41,381 bases of DNA from an uncultured Bacteroidales bacterium (GTDB taxonomy: Bacteria > Bacteroidota > Bacteroidia > Bacteroidales > UBA932), in contig ONII01000021.1 in NCBI GenBank assembly GCA_900317845.1, forward strand, positions 1 to 41,381, read 5' to 3'. Positions 1 to 7,254 of this stretch are shown in pieces. The notes under the pieces were generated by a model that did not search any database, had not been told where the DNA came from, and saw nothing but the letters and a program-made list of their open reading frames with translations. How positions within the stretch are numbered: the stretch's first letter is position 1; each line of letters begins with the position of its first letter. A program made the translations under genes and the position numbers.

Positions 1-63
1 AACAATGAAACTGAGGTCATGTGGACAAAAAGTAGGATGATTTGATTTACATTTTTTTATAGT

Positions 64-86
64 CGGATTCCGCTTCGCGGCATCCG
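64..86. repeat. Dispersed hairpin, copy 1 (inverted)
   Basis: A 10-bp imperfect stem around a TTC loop lies at 64-86. Read on the minus strand it contains GATGCCGCGAAGCGGAATCC, which recurs at 13176-13195 and, in a changed form that keeps its pairing, at 7164-7184. The function is unknown. It looks like a dispersed intergenic repeat. Confidence 0.5.
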
Positions 87-197
87 ATGACCGCTCGCCG
101 CGGGGGCACTGAAACAACGGACCACCGGGCAGCAAGCTGCCCTTTTGGTTTTCCCGCATTCATCAGCTTTCGAGCAAGCTCAACGCTGACGAATACG

Positions 198-226
198 AAA
201 AAACCACCAGACTTTCGTCTGGCGGT
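198..226 (-). terminator. Intrinsic terminator outside left end of element
   Basis: Read on the minus strand, a 10-bp stem (ACCGCCAGAC / GTCTGGTGGT, one G-U pair) closes a GAAA tetraloop and runs into TTTTTT. It could end minus-strand transcription coming through the mobC-like gene. Equally it could be the original terminator of a tRNA whose 3' fragment seems to lie just inside it (about 228-260). Confidence 0.7.
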
Positions 227-248
227 CCTTTTGTTTGTGGAGGTAGTC

Positions 249-319
249 GGATTCGAATTAAAAGTACAAAGTCCTCCAGAAACCCTTGTTATAATGGTTT
301 ATATTGCGTATTTTTGCAG
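249..319 (+). repeat. Left copy of 71-bp inverted repeat with inward promoter
   Basis: This stretch matches the reverse complement of 6996-7066 over its full length (about 56 of 71 positions by hand count). The inner 18 bp, TATTGCGTATTTTTGCAG, and the 10-bp AACCCTTGTT are perfect. It contains a Bacteroidota-type promoter pointing into the element: TTG at 286-288, 20 bp, TATTTTTG at 309-316. No plus-strand gene follows. The outer end, read on the minus strand, resembles a tRNA T-loop and acceptor 3' half (TTCGAATCCGAC then TACCTCCACA). Confidence 0.75.
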
Positions 320-396
320 GTGAGCCCTTAAAACACAATTATTCCCTGATTTCTTATCTTCAGGATTCTGCAAATAAGCCTGATTGGATCATAGTT

Positions 397-837
397 TTAC
401 CCATCCTCATACTCGTCATTCGGACAATAGTCACACTCTATCTTCACGGCAATACGGTGCACGTCGCTGGATCGCCAAGTCAGCTTCTCGGCAACTTTAC
501 CTGCCATATTGATGGCGCTGCACATCCTCTCCACGGTGGTGAAGTCAATGTCCCAGCACCGGGAAAACGTGTTCACGGCTTTGGTAATCTGATTAAGGTT
601 TTTCCCTTCGGCCGACATTTCCCTGTAAAGCTCAATAAGCTTCTTGCGAATCTTGTACAGTTCGGCATCCCGGCCTGTCCCTTTAGGTTGATAGTTCTTC
701 CGGGCGTTTTTAAGGACCGTATCAACAATAAAACGGGTCCTGGAATGGTATCCTTCAATCTGCATCAGGTCCATCATTTTGTCGTATTGAAACTCTGTCA
801 TCCGGAGGCTTATCATCTTTGTTTTCTTGATAATCAT
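397..837 (-). CDS. MobC-like mobilization accessory protein
   Basis: A 146-aa protein with the look of a plasmid or transposon MobC/MbpB relaxosome protein. It starts with a short basic ribbon-helix-helix-like segment (MISLRMTEFQYDKMMDLM, residues 8-25) for DNA binding. A helical middle follows, with the family-typical stretch LNQITKAVNTF near residues 80-90. Such proteins bind oriT and help a relaxase nick the element. It is the last gene before the left repeat, at the place where a relaxase gene normally follows mobC in Bacteroidales mobilizable elements. No relaxase is present, so the module is incomplete and could only be mobilized in trans. The start is the ATG at 837. The family call is by motif memory and was not searched. 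Confidence 0.65.
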   Translation of the reverse strand: MIIKKTKMISLRMTEFQYDKMMDLMQIEGYHSRTRFIVDTVLKNARKNYQPKGTGRDAELYKIRKKLIELYREMSAEGKNLNQITKAVNTFSRCWDIDFTTVERMCSAINMAGKVAEKLTWRSSDVHRIAVKIECDYCPNDEYEDG

Positions 838-882
838 GGCTTAATAGTATAGTGTTCCACAGTTCCAAAAAATACTTCCAAT

Positions 883-936
883 GTCCGCCGCAGGCGTAGA
901 AGGGTCCTGCGGCGGACGCGTTTGTATCACAAACGC
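883..936. other. Tandem hairpins, candidate oriT
   Basis: Two adjacent perfect inverted repeats lie in the 129-bp gap before the mobC-like gene. The first is a 12-bp arm (GTCCGCCGCAGG, 883-894) pairing with 906-917 around an 11-nt loop. The second is an 8-bp arm (GCGTTTGT, 918-925) pairing with 929-936 around ATC. Bacteroidales mobilizable elements usually carry oriT beside mobC, so an origin of transfer is plausible. A terminator for the upstream gene is less likely because no T-run follows either hairpin directly. Confidence 0.45.
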
Positions 937-966
937 ACATCTTGCAATAAAATTTTTTCCAGCGTA

Positions 967-1608
967 TTACGGGATTTCCAGCCGCTTCCCCTCCGAAGCC
1001 ATCAACTTGAAGGCTTCTTCCAGCAGGTGCCGCTTTTCCTTCTCCGCCTCCTTCGCATTTTCGGGCAAGTTGCCCTCAGCCAGTATGGCCCCGGTCTCAC
1101 AGAGCAGGTCATAGATGTTTGCCACAAGCGTGTCTGAATAGTAGGTGATGCGTCCATCCCTGGCAACATCGGCAAAACACTCTTTCGCAATCTTTTCCAA
1201 CGATTCACGAAACTTCCGTTTTGCCACAGCCGGGTCTTCCGGCTGTGGCTTTTCGGCTTCCCGGCGAAGGATGCGCAGTGCCTCCAGACGCATAGGACAG
1301 GTGTGGTAGGTATCCATAATACGGACAAACTCGGCCGGGCAAAGACGGTACATGGGCCCCAGCTGGGAACAAGCCCCGGCACGTATGGCGATACGGAGTT
1401 CGTCGGCCCGCCAGGAGGAATAGGTTGTGCAGAGCTCCTGTGTTACCAGATTGACGATGGCCTCCAGAAGCTTCTGCTCCGCGGCCTCGCAGCGAAGGGA
1501 GAACGCTTCATCGACGACAACGTCGGCGATGAGCCATTTCATCTCCTGAAAGGGGATTTGGCTGACGGGGCGGCTGCGCCGAGCCTGGATGATAGCACCG
1601 ACGGTCAT
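967..1608 (-). CDS. Unknown protein of mobile element
   Basis: A 213-aa soluble protein with no signal peptide or membrane segment. I do not recognise the family. The N-terminal half has a cysteine-containing stretch (residues about 76-106, with WRADELRIAIRAGACSQLGP and a later CPAEFVRIMDTY). The C-terminal half is highly charged and helical, likely coiled coil (KRKFRESLEKIAKECF and EAEKEKRHLLEEAFKL). Its ATG overlaps the stop of the replication-like gene by ATGA, so the two are translationally coupled. Its place in the operon suggests a role in replication or maintenance of the element, but nothing in the sequence fixes a function. Confidence 0.7.
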   Translation of the reverse strand: MTVGAIIQARRSRPVSQIPFQEMKWLIADVVVDEAFSLRCEAAEQKLLEAIVNLVTQELCTTYSSWRADELRIAIRAGACSQLGPMYRLCPAEFVRIMDTYHTCPMRLEALRILRREAEKPQPEDPAVAKRKFRESLEKIAKECFADVARDGRITYYSDTLVANIYDLLCETGAILAEGNLPENAKEAEKEKRHLLEEAFKLMASEGKRLEIP

Positions 1609-2321
1609 CGCCCCGCACCTCCTTTCCCTTCTTCATCTTCTCTTTCATCTCTTCTTTCTTTCAGCGCCTGCTTGACGGCCTGGTTCCGGGTGATGACGCT
1701 CTCGTCTGAACCGGTGACCCTGTTCCAGCTTTCAAGGATTCTTTTGCCGGAGCCCGGGAAATGGGCGCGGGACCATCCACGGTCCACCGCCCTGCGGATG
1801 ATGAGGACGGCTACTTCCTCGGGATACTTTTCCAGTGAGGCAAGGTCATCGGCCCTCATGGCAGGAGTATATCGTTCACCTCTTTGACGTATGAATTTTT
1901 TCCATTCCTCGTAAAAATCCGAGTTTCTGAAAAGGGGACTTATTTTGTTCATTTCTTCTATTGTTTGATGGTTACTTTGTTCTATTATTATTTGTTGTTC
2001 CGGATTCACCATAGACGGGTTTTCCGTCTGCGGCATTTCCCGGAAGATGTACTCCCGGCGGAGAATCTGGCCGATGTCGTTGCGGATGAGCTCTTCGGCC
2101 AGATATCCCTTGGTTTTTAAGCCCCGGAGAGTGGACTGGATGGCACCTTTGCTCTCCTTCAGGATGCCGGAGAGTCCCGCAACGGTAAGGGCCCAGTCCT
2201 CGGGAAGGCTGAACACCACAGCCAGCATCCCCTTCTCTTTCAGGCTTAGTTCCGGGGTCTGGAGCGTTTCCCGCGCCAGTGTCCCGAACGGCGCAGAGGG
2301 AGGGCGGCGAATGAGTATCAT
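1605..2321 (-). CDS. HTH replication-initiator-like protein
   Basis: A 238-aa protein. Residues about 15-85 match the winged-helix pattern seen at the start of phage and plasmid replication proteins: LSLKEKGMLAVVFSLPEDWA, then a recognition-helix region (VAGLSGILKESKGAIQSTLR) and a wing (GLKTKGYLAEE). A polar glutamine- and asparagine-rich linker follows. The C-terminal domain (about 130-215, including FYEEWKKFIRQRGERYTPAM) is DnaD-like in spacing and has an alternating-helix pattern. The last 25 residues are very charged. The start overlaps the DUF3853 stop and the stop overlaps the next ATG, both by ATGA, so the three genes form one tight operon. The likely role is initiating replication of the excised element. 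Regulation of transfer is possible too. Confidence 0.6.
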   Translation of the reverse strand: MILIRRPPSAPFGTLARETLQTPELSLKEKGMLAVVFSLPEDWALTVAGLSGILKESKGAIQSTLRGLKTKGYLAEELIRNDIGQILRREYIFREMPQTENPSMVNPEQQIIIEQSNHQTIEEMNKISPLFRNSDFYEEWKKFIRQRGERYTPAMRADDLASLEKYPEEVAVLIIRRAVDRGWSRAHFPGSGKRILESWNRVTGSDESVITRNQAVKQALKERRDEREDEEGKGGAGR

Positions 2322-2665
2322 AACCGGCCCTCCTCCTGACGGGCATCGCGCTGCCGGCGCTGGTACTCATCGGCAAGCTGCCGGGCAAGCGGTGCGTTGA
2401 AAACAATGCGCTTTCCTACTTTGGACACAATGGCGCCGTCCAGTACGCCGCGCTTCTTAAGATCATAGATGGTACTGGCACAACAGCCGATGTACGCCGC
2501 AAGGTCTTGGATCCCGTAGACGTACTTCGTTGTTTCCACCGAAGCGCCGTTCTCATCTTTCCCTACCGTCGTGGCCTCCCTGAAGATGGTCACGAGCTCC
2601 TCTCCCGTCATCTGGACGAGCATCTTTTGGAGGAGTCTTTCAAAGTCATGTCTTTCCATGATCAT
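2318..2665 (-). CDS. DUF3853-family DNA-binding protein
   Basis: A 115-aa protein of the DUF3853 type common in Bacteroidales integrative elements. The C-terminal two thirds hold an excisionase/MerR-like helix-turn-helix: YVYGIQDLAAYIGCCASTIY, then DLKKRGVLDGAI, then a VGKRIVFNAPLARQLADEY tail (residues about 48-100). The usual hypothesis is that it binds DNA as an excision or replication regulator. It leads the three-gene operon with the replication-like gene. An in-frame second ATG at 2659 is an alternative start. A large hairpin lies just upstream (2693-2735). Confidence 0.7.
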   Translation of the reverse strand: MIMERHDFERLLQKMLVQMTGEELVTIFREATTVGKDENGASVETTKYVYGIQDLAAYIGCCASTIYDLKKRGVLDGAIVSKVGKRIVFNAPLARQLADEYQRRQRDARQEEGRL

Positions 2666-2692
2666 TAAAGTTTAATGGTTATATATATGTTT

Positions 2693-2735
2693 CAGCCGGA
2701 TGGTCACTGCATTCTGCGGTGAATCCATCCGGCTG
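2693..2735. promoter_or_regulatory. Long inverted repeat upstream of DUF3853 operon
   Basis: A perfect 11-bp inverted repeat (CAGCCGGATGG 2693-2703, CCATCCGGCTG 2725-2735) is extended inward by TCAC/GTGA (2704-2707, 2719-2722). This gives a 15-bp stem with a 2-nt bulge. It lies between the membrane-protein gene and the DUF3853 gene, both on the minus strand. No U-run follows on the minus strand, so a regulatory or replication-origin element is as likely as a terminator. Confidence 0.55.
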
Positions 2736-2828
2736 CAAGCACAGGCAACAACCGTGCCAAACTATTTTATAACTGCTTGTGTATCAATTAGTTACACTTC
2801 TATTGTCTTCTAAAAAATCCACTTGTAT

Positions 2829-3476
2829 TTATTTGGAAGTATTTGGAAGACCAGGCTTGTCGGGAGCTATGACAGACATGACAGCGGCCTTCTTCTCATT
2901 GTCACGTTTGGCACTTGTAGCTGCGCGCACCGAGTCGAAGCTAAGGATACCAAGGGGGCCATAATCCTTGATGAGGAAGCTGGCCAGCGGCGCTTCGCCC
3001 TCATTGGACATACCGGCCTCACGGATGGCCATAATGAGCGCAATGGCCTGGCCGGATTTCATTTTGGAATAAGAAGAAAAAGAGTCGCGGATGTACTGGT
3101 CCACTTTGACGAAATCCTCCTTTTTGACGAAACATTCTTCAAAACTGGCCAGTTTTGCCTTCTCTTTTCGGCCCGCCGGGCTCTTTTTGATGCGGGAATT
3201 CTGCATAATGGCACAGAAAGCCACCAAAAAAGCAAACACGAGAAGGGGTATCATAAGCATCTTGTCAATCTGGGGGAAGACGAGAACCTCGGCAAGAAGC
3301 CCCAAAGTTCCCAGGACAATCCAGATAAACCAATTGTATCTTGTGCGCCATCTTACGTCATCGGCCTGCTGAGCCTCCGGGTCTATGGGATAGGGGCACA
3401 GCAGTTTCCTCCACCGGGCATCCGAGCGGCGGAGAAGGGTGCGGTATTGTTTTAGGATGTCTTTGAGTTTTGACAT
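2829..3476 (-). CDS. Two-TM membrane protein, function unknown
   Basis: A 215-aa protein not assigned to a family. A basic N-terminal segment (residues 1-45) is followed by two hydrophobic segments: about 49-66 (WFIWIVLGTLGLLAEVLVFP) and about 72-92 (MLMIPLLVFAFLVAFCAIM), with a very short loop between. The rest (about 95-215) is a charged cytoplasmic-looking domain. The layout is a membrane hairpin with a soluble C-terminal domain. It lies between the degenerate regulator and the DUF3853 operon inside the integrative element, and has its own ATG at 3476. Accessory or cargo function is likely. No motif points further. Confidence 0.6.
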   Translation of the reverse strand: MSKLKDILKQYRTLLRRSDARWRKLLCPYPIDPEAQQADDVRWRTRYNWFIWIVLGTLGLLAEVLVFPQIDKMLMIPLLVFAFLVAFCAIMQNSRIKKSPAGRKEKAKLASFEECFVKKEDFVKVDQYIRDSFSSYSKMKSGQAIALIMAIREAGMSNEGEAPLASFLIKDYGPLGILSFDSVRAATSAKRDNEKKAAVMSVIAPDKPGLPNTSK

Positions 3477-3494
3477 AGGACTAAGGGGATTAAT

Positions 3495-3960
3495 CTATTT
3501 AAGGACTTTCCACTCGCCATCAACATCTGAACCCACCCTTAGGATTTCACCAGCAGCTTTCAGTTTAGCGATATTCTTCCATATTGCTCGTTCAGAAATA
3601 CCAATCAAAGCGGCCAATTCTACAGCGGTGATATGAGAATTCTTACGCATTGCCTGAACTATTTTCACTGAACTTTTCACTGAACTTTCGGTGATATTTT
3701 CGGTGATTCAGGTTGGGTTCTTTCCACAAGGGGGGAATCAAGCGCCGGGGTTAAGTAATTGTCTTGGAGCATTGGTCGGCTCGTGAAACCGAGCTTGTCC
3801 ATCATCTCGCGCATAGACATTTCTCCCGATAAAGCCAAAAGCAGGCGGATTACGGAGTCACTTACTTGTCCTCTACTTGCACTATTACTTGCACTATTAC
3901 TTGCACTGTTACTTGTCTCCTTGTCAATGAACTGGATGGTTCAAGTGAACCGACTTTGTT
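3495..3960 (-). pseudogene. Degenerate C-terminus of Schlafen-AlbA-type regulator
   Basis: Minus-strand reading frames here resemble the tail of COG2865-type regulators but are split across frames. One frame (about 3950-3690) has a polar repeat and then VIRLLLALSGEMSMREMMDK, LGFTSRPMLQDNYLTPAL and a stop. Another (3710-3495) has the winged helix ITAVELAALIGISERAIWKN. Three 12-bp repeats (ACTTGCACTATT type, 3875-3910) parallel the 12-bp repeats of the intact neighbour. No complete start-to-stop gene joins them. A 61-residue ORF from a GTG at 3680 could still be translated. The best reading is the remains of a second copy of the upstream gene's family. Confidence 0.65.
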
Positions 3961-4029
3961 TTAAAAGTTAAACTTATAATAATCGTCCACAACTTTTAGT
4001 GGACACGCATAGTCACGGAGTCTAATTAC

Positions 4030-5526
4030 TCATTCTTTATCCCATTTCCATCGGCCATTGAGACTATGACCTTCCCAGCGGAGACCTTTCTCTTTTCGTA
4101 ATTTCTCGACATGGTATCGGACACCGCGTTGAGTTAACCCGCATAAGCGGCCAATCTCGGCCTTGCTGATTGTCGGTGAGGACTTGATAATCCGGAACAC
4201 CTTATCCTGCATTTTCAAGCCCCCGTTGGGTGCAGTTTTGGGTGCAGTTTTGGGTGCAGTTTTGGGTGCAGTTTTGGGTGCAGTAACGGGTGTGGTAACT
4301 GCGCCCAAATCTTCACCTTTCCTCTTGATGGAAGTCCCTATCTTTGGCCTCCAGAAGGTTACTTCAGAATACATCACGTCAGTGACAATCTCTACCTTCT
4401 CACCTGTCAGCCGCTCCCAGGAATAGATCTTATCCATCCCATATCCGGCATTGTCGGAAATCTTTGTGTATCTGAACAGCTTGAGGATGGAAGGATTGCG
4501 CGGGGCCGACTGGTAACGATCCCTCAGATGCGCCATATCTACAACAATCTTTCCAGGATTCTGGAAGCTGATACGATTGTCAAATACCCTTACTGTCGGG
4601 TGCATCGGAGAGAAGTAATCGGCATGGGAACACATATTGACAAGTCCTTCTCTCAAGGCGTACAACTGGGATTCGTCATCTGGTGCAAAGCCATCTGGCC
4701 GTGGCGAGAACGGCGCCGCGTCCACGTGAAGTCTCAAGCGCTGGAAGATAGCCTCGTAGCTATCCCAGATATTGTCCAACTCCGGAAGCCGATAAGAGAA
4801 CCGTACCGCCGCATCACTGTAAGAATTCCCAGGGATTTCGATGTAATCCACCCAAAAGTTATTCGCAAATGTACGTACCACCTCATTTTTGCCAAACATC
4901 AGTAGTCCAGCATAGGTCAGCACGCCGCCACGGGTAATACCGGTATACTCACAGAACTCTGCATCGTCGAATTTGCCTGCTCGGAATTCTGGGTTGAATG
5001 TCTGAATATACCGCCGGTATGAGGCAAATGACGCCGCATTCAAATCAGCAATGGTCCTTCCCTCAATTGTCTTCTCTGACTGTGTGCCGAATGCCTGGTC
5101 CCGGTACATGGCTGCAATCTCCAAATCTGTGGCCCGTTGGTCTCCGGAACCGCTACGGATGAAGGTGTTCTTTGGAGAACCATACCAAATAGGCTTAAAC
5201 TCGGATGAGGGGATATAGAATCCCAAGACCAGTTTCCCGTCTACATGAATCTTGGCCGGACGACACTGCAGCACGTGATTGAACTTATCCTTGTTACGAA
5301 GAGTGGTCAGAAAATCATTCTCAATCTTTTCTCCATTCTCTACTCCTTGAATCTCGAACTTCTTTCCGCGCTGAGCAACGCCGCACAGGACCCATCCTCC
5401 AGATGTGTTTGAAAATGCGCTCACCGTATCCCACGTATTTTTAGGAAGCTCATTCAAAGCCTCCTTCGCCTCAAAGTCATCCCATTCGATGTCCTGAATC
5501 TTCGCTATAAGTTCCTCGCGAGTCAT
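4030..5526 (-). CDS. Schlafen AlbA_2 / HATPase-type transcriptional regulator
   Basis: A 498-aa protein of the COG2865 type. Residues about 10-130 form the AlbA_2 (Schlafen) domain, with DFEAKEAL and the typical AFSNTSGGWVLCGV stretch. Residues about 250-390 match the GHKL-like HATPase_c_4 region (ALREGLVNMCSHADYF, then VRVFDNRISFQNPGKI). Residues about 413-433 are a TAPK-type repeat. The last 55 residues are a winged helix (ISKAEIGRLCGLTQRGVRYH). Such proteins are thought to be nucleic-acid-binding regulators, and some Schlafen-like bacterial proteins act in defence. It is transcribed after the integrase, with 42 bp between, as cargo or regulator of the element. Confidence 0.8.
   Translation of the reverse strand: MTREELIAKIQDIEWDDFEAKEALNELPKNTWDTVSAFSNTSGGWVLCGVAQRGKKFEIQGVENGEKIENDFLTTLRNKDKFNHVLQCRPAKIHVDGKLVLGFYIPSSEFKPIWYGSPKNTFIRSGSGDQRATDLEIAAMYRDQAFGTQSEKTIEGRTIADLNAASFASYRRYIQTFNPEFRAGKFDDAEFCEYTGITRGGVLTYAGLLMFGKNEVVRTFANNFWVDYIEIPGNSYSDAAVRFSYRLPELDNIWDSYEAIFQRLRLHVDAAPFSPRPDGFAPDDESQLYALREGLVNMCSHADYFSPMHPTVRVFDNRISFQNPGKIVVDMAHLRDRYQSAPRNPSILKLFRYTKISDNAGYGMDKIYSWERLTGEKVEIVTDVMYSEVTFWRPKIGTSIKRKGEDLGAVTTPVTAPKTAPKTAPKTAPKTAPNGGLKMQDKVFRIIKSSPTISKAEIGRLCGLTQRGVRYHVEKLRKEKGLRWEGHSLNGRWKWDKE
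4228..4283. repeat. 12-bp tandem repeat coding TAPK units
   Basis: Four full copies and one partial copy of GGGTGCAGTTTT (plus-strand reading) encode the TAPK repeats between the ATPase-like domain and the winged helix. The period is 12 bp, so slippage would add or remove four residues without shifting frame, altering linker length only. Confidence 0.9.
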
Positions 5527-5568
5527 AATTCAATCATTTTTGCGAAGTTAATCATTCTTCCTCAATTC

Positions 5569-6930
5569 CTACAACAAATCGTTGAATTTGGCCATGGACT
5601 GGGCCTTGATGGAATCAACGATGTCAATGTAGGGTTTCATGGATTTGTAGTCGCTGTGGCCGGTCCATTTCATTACCACATCCGGGGGAATCCCCAGGGA
5701 GAGGGCGTTGACGATGAAGGTGCGGCGGCCGGTGTGGGTACCGATGAGCTGATACTTGGGATAGATAGTGTCCGTGCGTACATTCCCTTTGTAGGTGGTC
5801 ACTCTGATCTCTTCATCGATACCAGCCAATTTGCAAAGCTTCTTGACATCCCGGTTCATGGCCTGGTTGGTCAGATTTGGAAGTGCCTTATTGTCTTTAA
5901 AGGGGACCTTCTTGTACTTCTCCAGAATGGCTCTGGTAATGTCGTTCAGCTCGACGGAAATGCTGTCGGCCGTCTTGACGGTAGTGATTTCAATATGGTC
6001 TCCTTTGATGTCGCTGCGGCGGAGGTTGTTGGCGTCGGAGTGCCGAAGGCCGGAGAAGCAGCAGAAGAGCAGCACATCCCGCACCGGATCCAGGAAGGCC
6101 TTCTCGGCCGTCAGCTCCAGCGCCCGGATTTGCTTGATTTCCTCCTTGGTCAGGTAAATGACACGCTTTTGCGTCTTTTTGAGGGTGGGATGGAAGGATT
6201 TATAGCTGCGGTTTGTGTTGAATCCTTTCTCGGAGGCCCAGTTCAGGAACCATTTAAGGTAGTCAATCTTCTTTTCGATGGTAGAGTTTTTGAGGCCGGT
6301 CACATCTTCCGGGTCATATTCCTTCCTGTCCCCTTTCTTTTTCCGGGGAGTACGCAGGGACTTCGTATCCCTCAGATAGGTGACGAAAGCAGTGAGAACA
6401 TCTTCATCCAGTTCGGTGAACTTGATGCCGGACCTGAACTTATGCAGATCATTCCTCAGTGCCGCCCACTTTTGGAAAGTAGCCTCCGTCCAGGCGTTTT
6501 TTTCTCCACACTCGTCCGTAAACTTGTCAAATACTTCATAGAAACCGGGGGCCTTGGGCTTGCGCTCCTTCTTCTCCTCGGCAGGCTTGGACGGAACAGT
6601 ACCGTTAAGGCGCTGTTCATACTTCACTTTCAGTTCCTCAATCGTCGGGTTCTTATCCGTAGCCTCGAAGAACTTGAATGCAGTATCCATCTGGTCCCGG
6701 ACATTGCGGAGCTCGTTGTTGATGGCCTGCGCCGTCTCCCCCTTCGGCCCCACGTATCCTTCGGCCACCAACTGCAACTGATCATCCCAGGTCGACGGGT
6801 CATTGATCTGGCATCCGGTCTTGGTGTCAAAACGACGGCCGTTGAAAGTAACCCTCATCCTGATCTGGAAGAGGTTCCCATCCTTCCCGTAAGGGCGGAG
6901 TTTGAAAGCGATATTTCTCTTAATCTTCAT
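5569..6930 (-). CDS. int: Tyrosine recombinase (site-specific integrase)
   Basis: A 453-aa integrase of the Bacteroidota phage-integrase type. It has an N-terminal arm-binding domain (about 1-110), a SAM-like core-binding domain (about 128-240) and a C-terminal catalytic domain. The catalytic set is visible: Arg296 (FSGLRHSD), His399 and Arg402 (HTGRR), His425 (TGHSDY) and nucleophile Tyr434 (KPYIDIVD). It would excise and integrate the element by strand exchange at att sites. It lies at the right end, reading inward, 65 bp inside the right inverted-repeat copy, which carries its likely promoter. All key residues are present, so it may be active although other parts of the element have decayed. 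Confidence 0.93.
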   Translation of the reverse strand: MKIKRNIAFKLRPYGKDGNLFQIRMRVTFNGRRFDTKTGCQINDPSTWDDQLQLVAEGYVGPKGETAQAINNELRNVRDQMDTAFKFFEATDKNPTIEELKVKYEQRLNGTVPSKPAEEKKERKPKAPGFYEVFDKFTDECGEKNAWTEATFQKWAALRNDLHKFRSGIKFTELDEDVLTAFVTYLRDTKSLRTPRKKKGDRKEYDPEDVTGLKNSTIEKKIDYLKWFLNWASEKGFNTNRSYKSFHPTLKKTQKRVIYLTKEEIKQIRALELTAEKAFLDPVRDVLLFCCFSGLRHSDANNLRRSDIKGDHIEITTVKTADSISVELNDITRAILEKYKKVPFKDNKALPNLTNQAMNRDVKKLCKLAGIDEEIRVTTYKGNVRTDTIYPKYQLIGTHTGRRTFIVNALSLGIPPDVVMKWTGHSDYKSMKPYIDIVDSIKAQSMAKFNDLL

Positions 6931-6995
6931 AGCGCATTTTTGTCAAATCGTGGCCCAATAATGGCCCAATTTTGAGTGTAGCCGCTTGACTACGA

Positions 6996-7066
6996 CTGCA
7001 AAAATACGCAATAGAAATCATTAAAACAAGGGTTCCTGCACGGGATTGCACTTCGTTTACGAATCC
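6996..7066 (-). repeat. Right copy of 71-bp inverted repeat / likely att region
   Basis: This is the partner of 249-319 in inverted orientation. It carries the perfect 18-bp inner end and the 10-bp AACAAGGGTT (plus-strand form). Its outer end on the plus strand, CGAATCCCTC then ACTCACCGCA just outside, resembles the 3' end of a tRNA-Ser (T-loop to acceptor). Integration next to an integrase at a tRNA 3' end is the common arrangement, so this is probably the integrase-proximal attachment region. Confidence 0.7.
6999..7029 (-). promoter_or_regulatory. Integrase promoter
   Basis: On the minus strand, TTG (7029-7027), a 20-bp spacer and TATTTTTG (7006-6999) match the Bacteroidota -33/-7 consensus. 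The integrase ATG at 6930 lies about 65 nt beyond. The promoter is inside the repeated att-like segment, so integration or inversion would move it together with the end. Confidence 0.65.
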
Positions 7067-7088
7067 CTCACTCACCGCAAAGATTAGC

Positions 7089-7127
7089 AAAAAAGGCGCG
7101 TCAAGCTTGCTTGAACGCGTCTTTTTT
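7089..7127. terminator. Bidirectional intrinsic terminator outside right end
   Basis: An A6/T6-flanked stem (about GGCGCGTCAAGC with GCTTGAACGCGTC, one mismatch and one bulge) sits between the ATPase gene end (7255) and the right repeat. It has U-runs on both strands. It would stop transcription leaving the ATPase gene, or from a former tRNA at the att site. Confidence 0.75.
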
Positions 7128-7142
7128 GGTAAGCTTTGCAAA

Positions 7143-7199
7143 GCCCGCCGCAGGCGGGCAGGGATGTCGCCGAAGGCGAAATCCCGGGTGAGTGGCCCC
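7143..7199. repeat. Hairpin pair, dispersed repeat copy 2
   Basis: Two hairpins lie side by side: GCCCGCC-gca-GGCGGGC (7143-7159) and GGGATGTCGCC-gaa-GGCGAAATCCC (7161-7185). They are followed by GGTGAGTGGCCCC. The second hairpin plus the GGTGAGTG tail recurs at 13176-13210, with base changes that keep pairing, which suggests that the folded form matters. Confidence 0.55.
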
Positions 7200-7254
7200 A
7201 AAAATTTAATCTAGCATCAATCCAAGACATATATCTCCATTTAAAGAATCAGGG

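Noticed and set aside
87-852. Plus-strand open frames at 87-323 and 304-852
   Set aside because: The first crosses the terminator and the left repeat and has no family signal. The second is antisense to the mobC-like gene.
3875-4283. CRISPR-like repeats
   Set aside because: These are 12-bp head-to-tail coding repeats with no spacers and no cas genes.
5656-6975. Long plus-strand open frame (439 aa) opposite the integrase
   Set aside because: It is antisense to a gene with a full catalytic residue set. Its composition is that of a complementary-strand shadow.
7036-7080. A complete tRNA gene at the element end
   Set aside because: Only a T-loop to acceptor-like 3' part is visible. No anticodon or D arm can be folded upstream.
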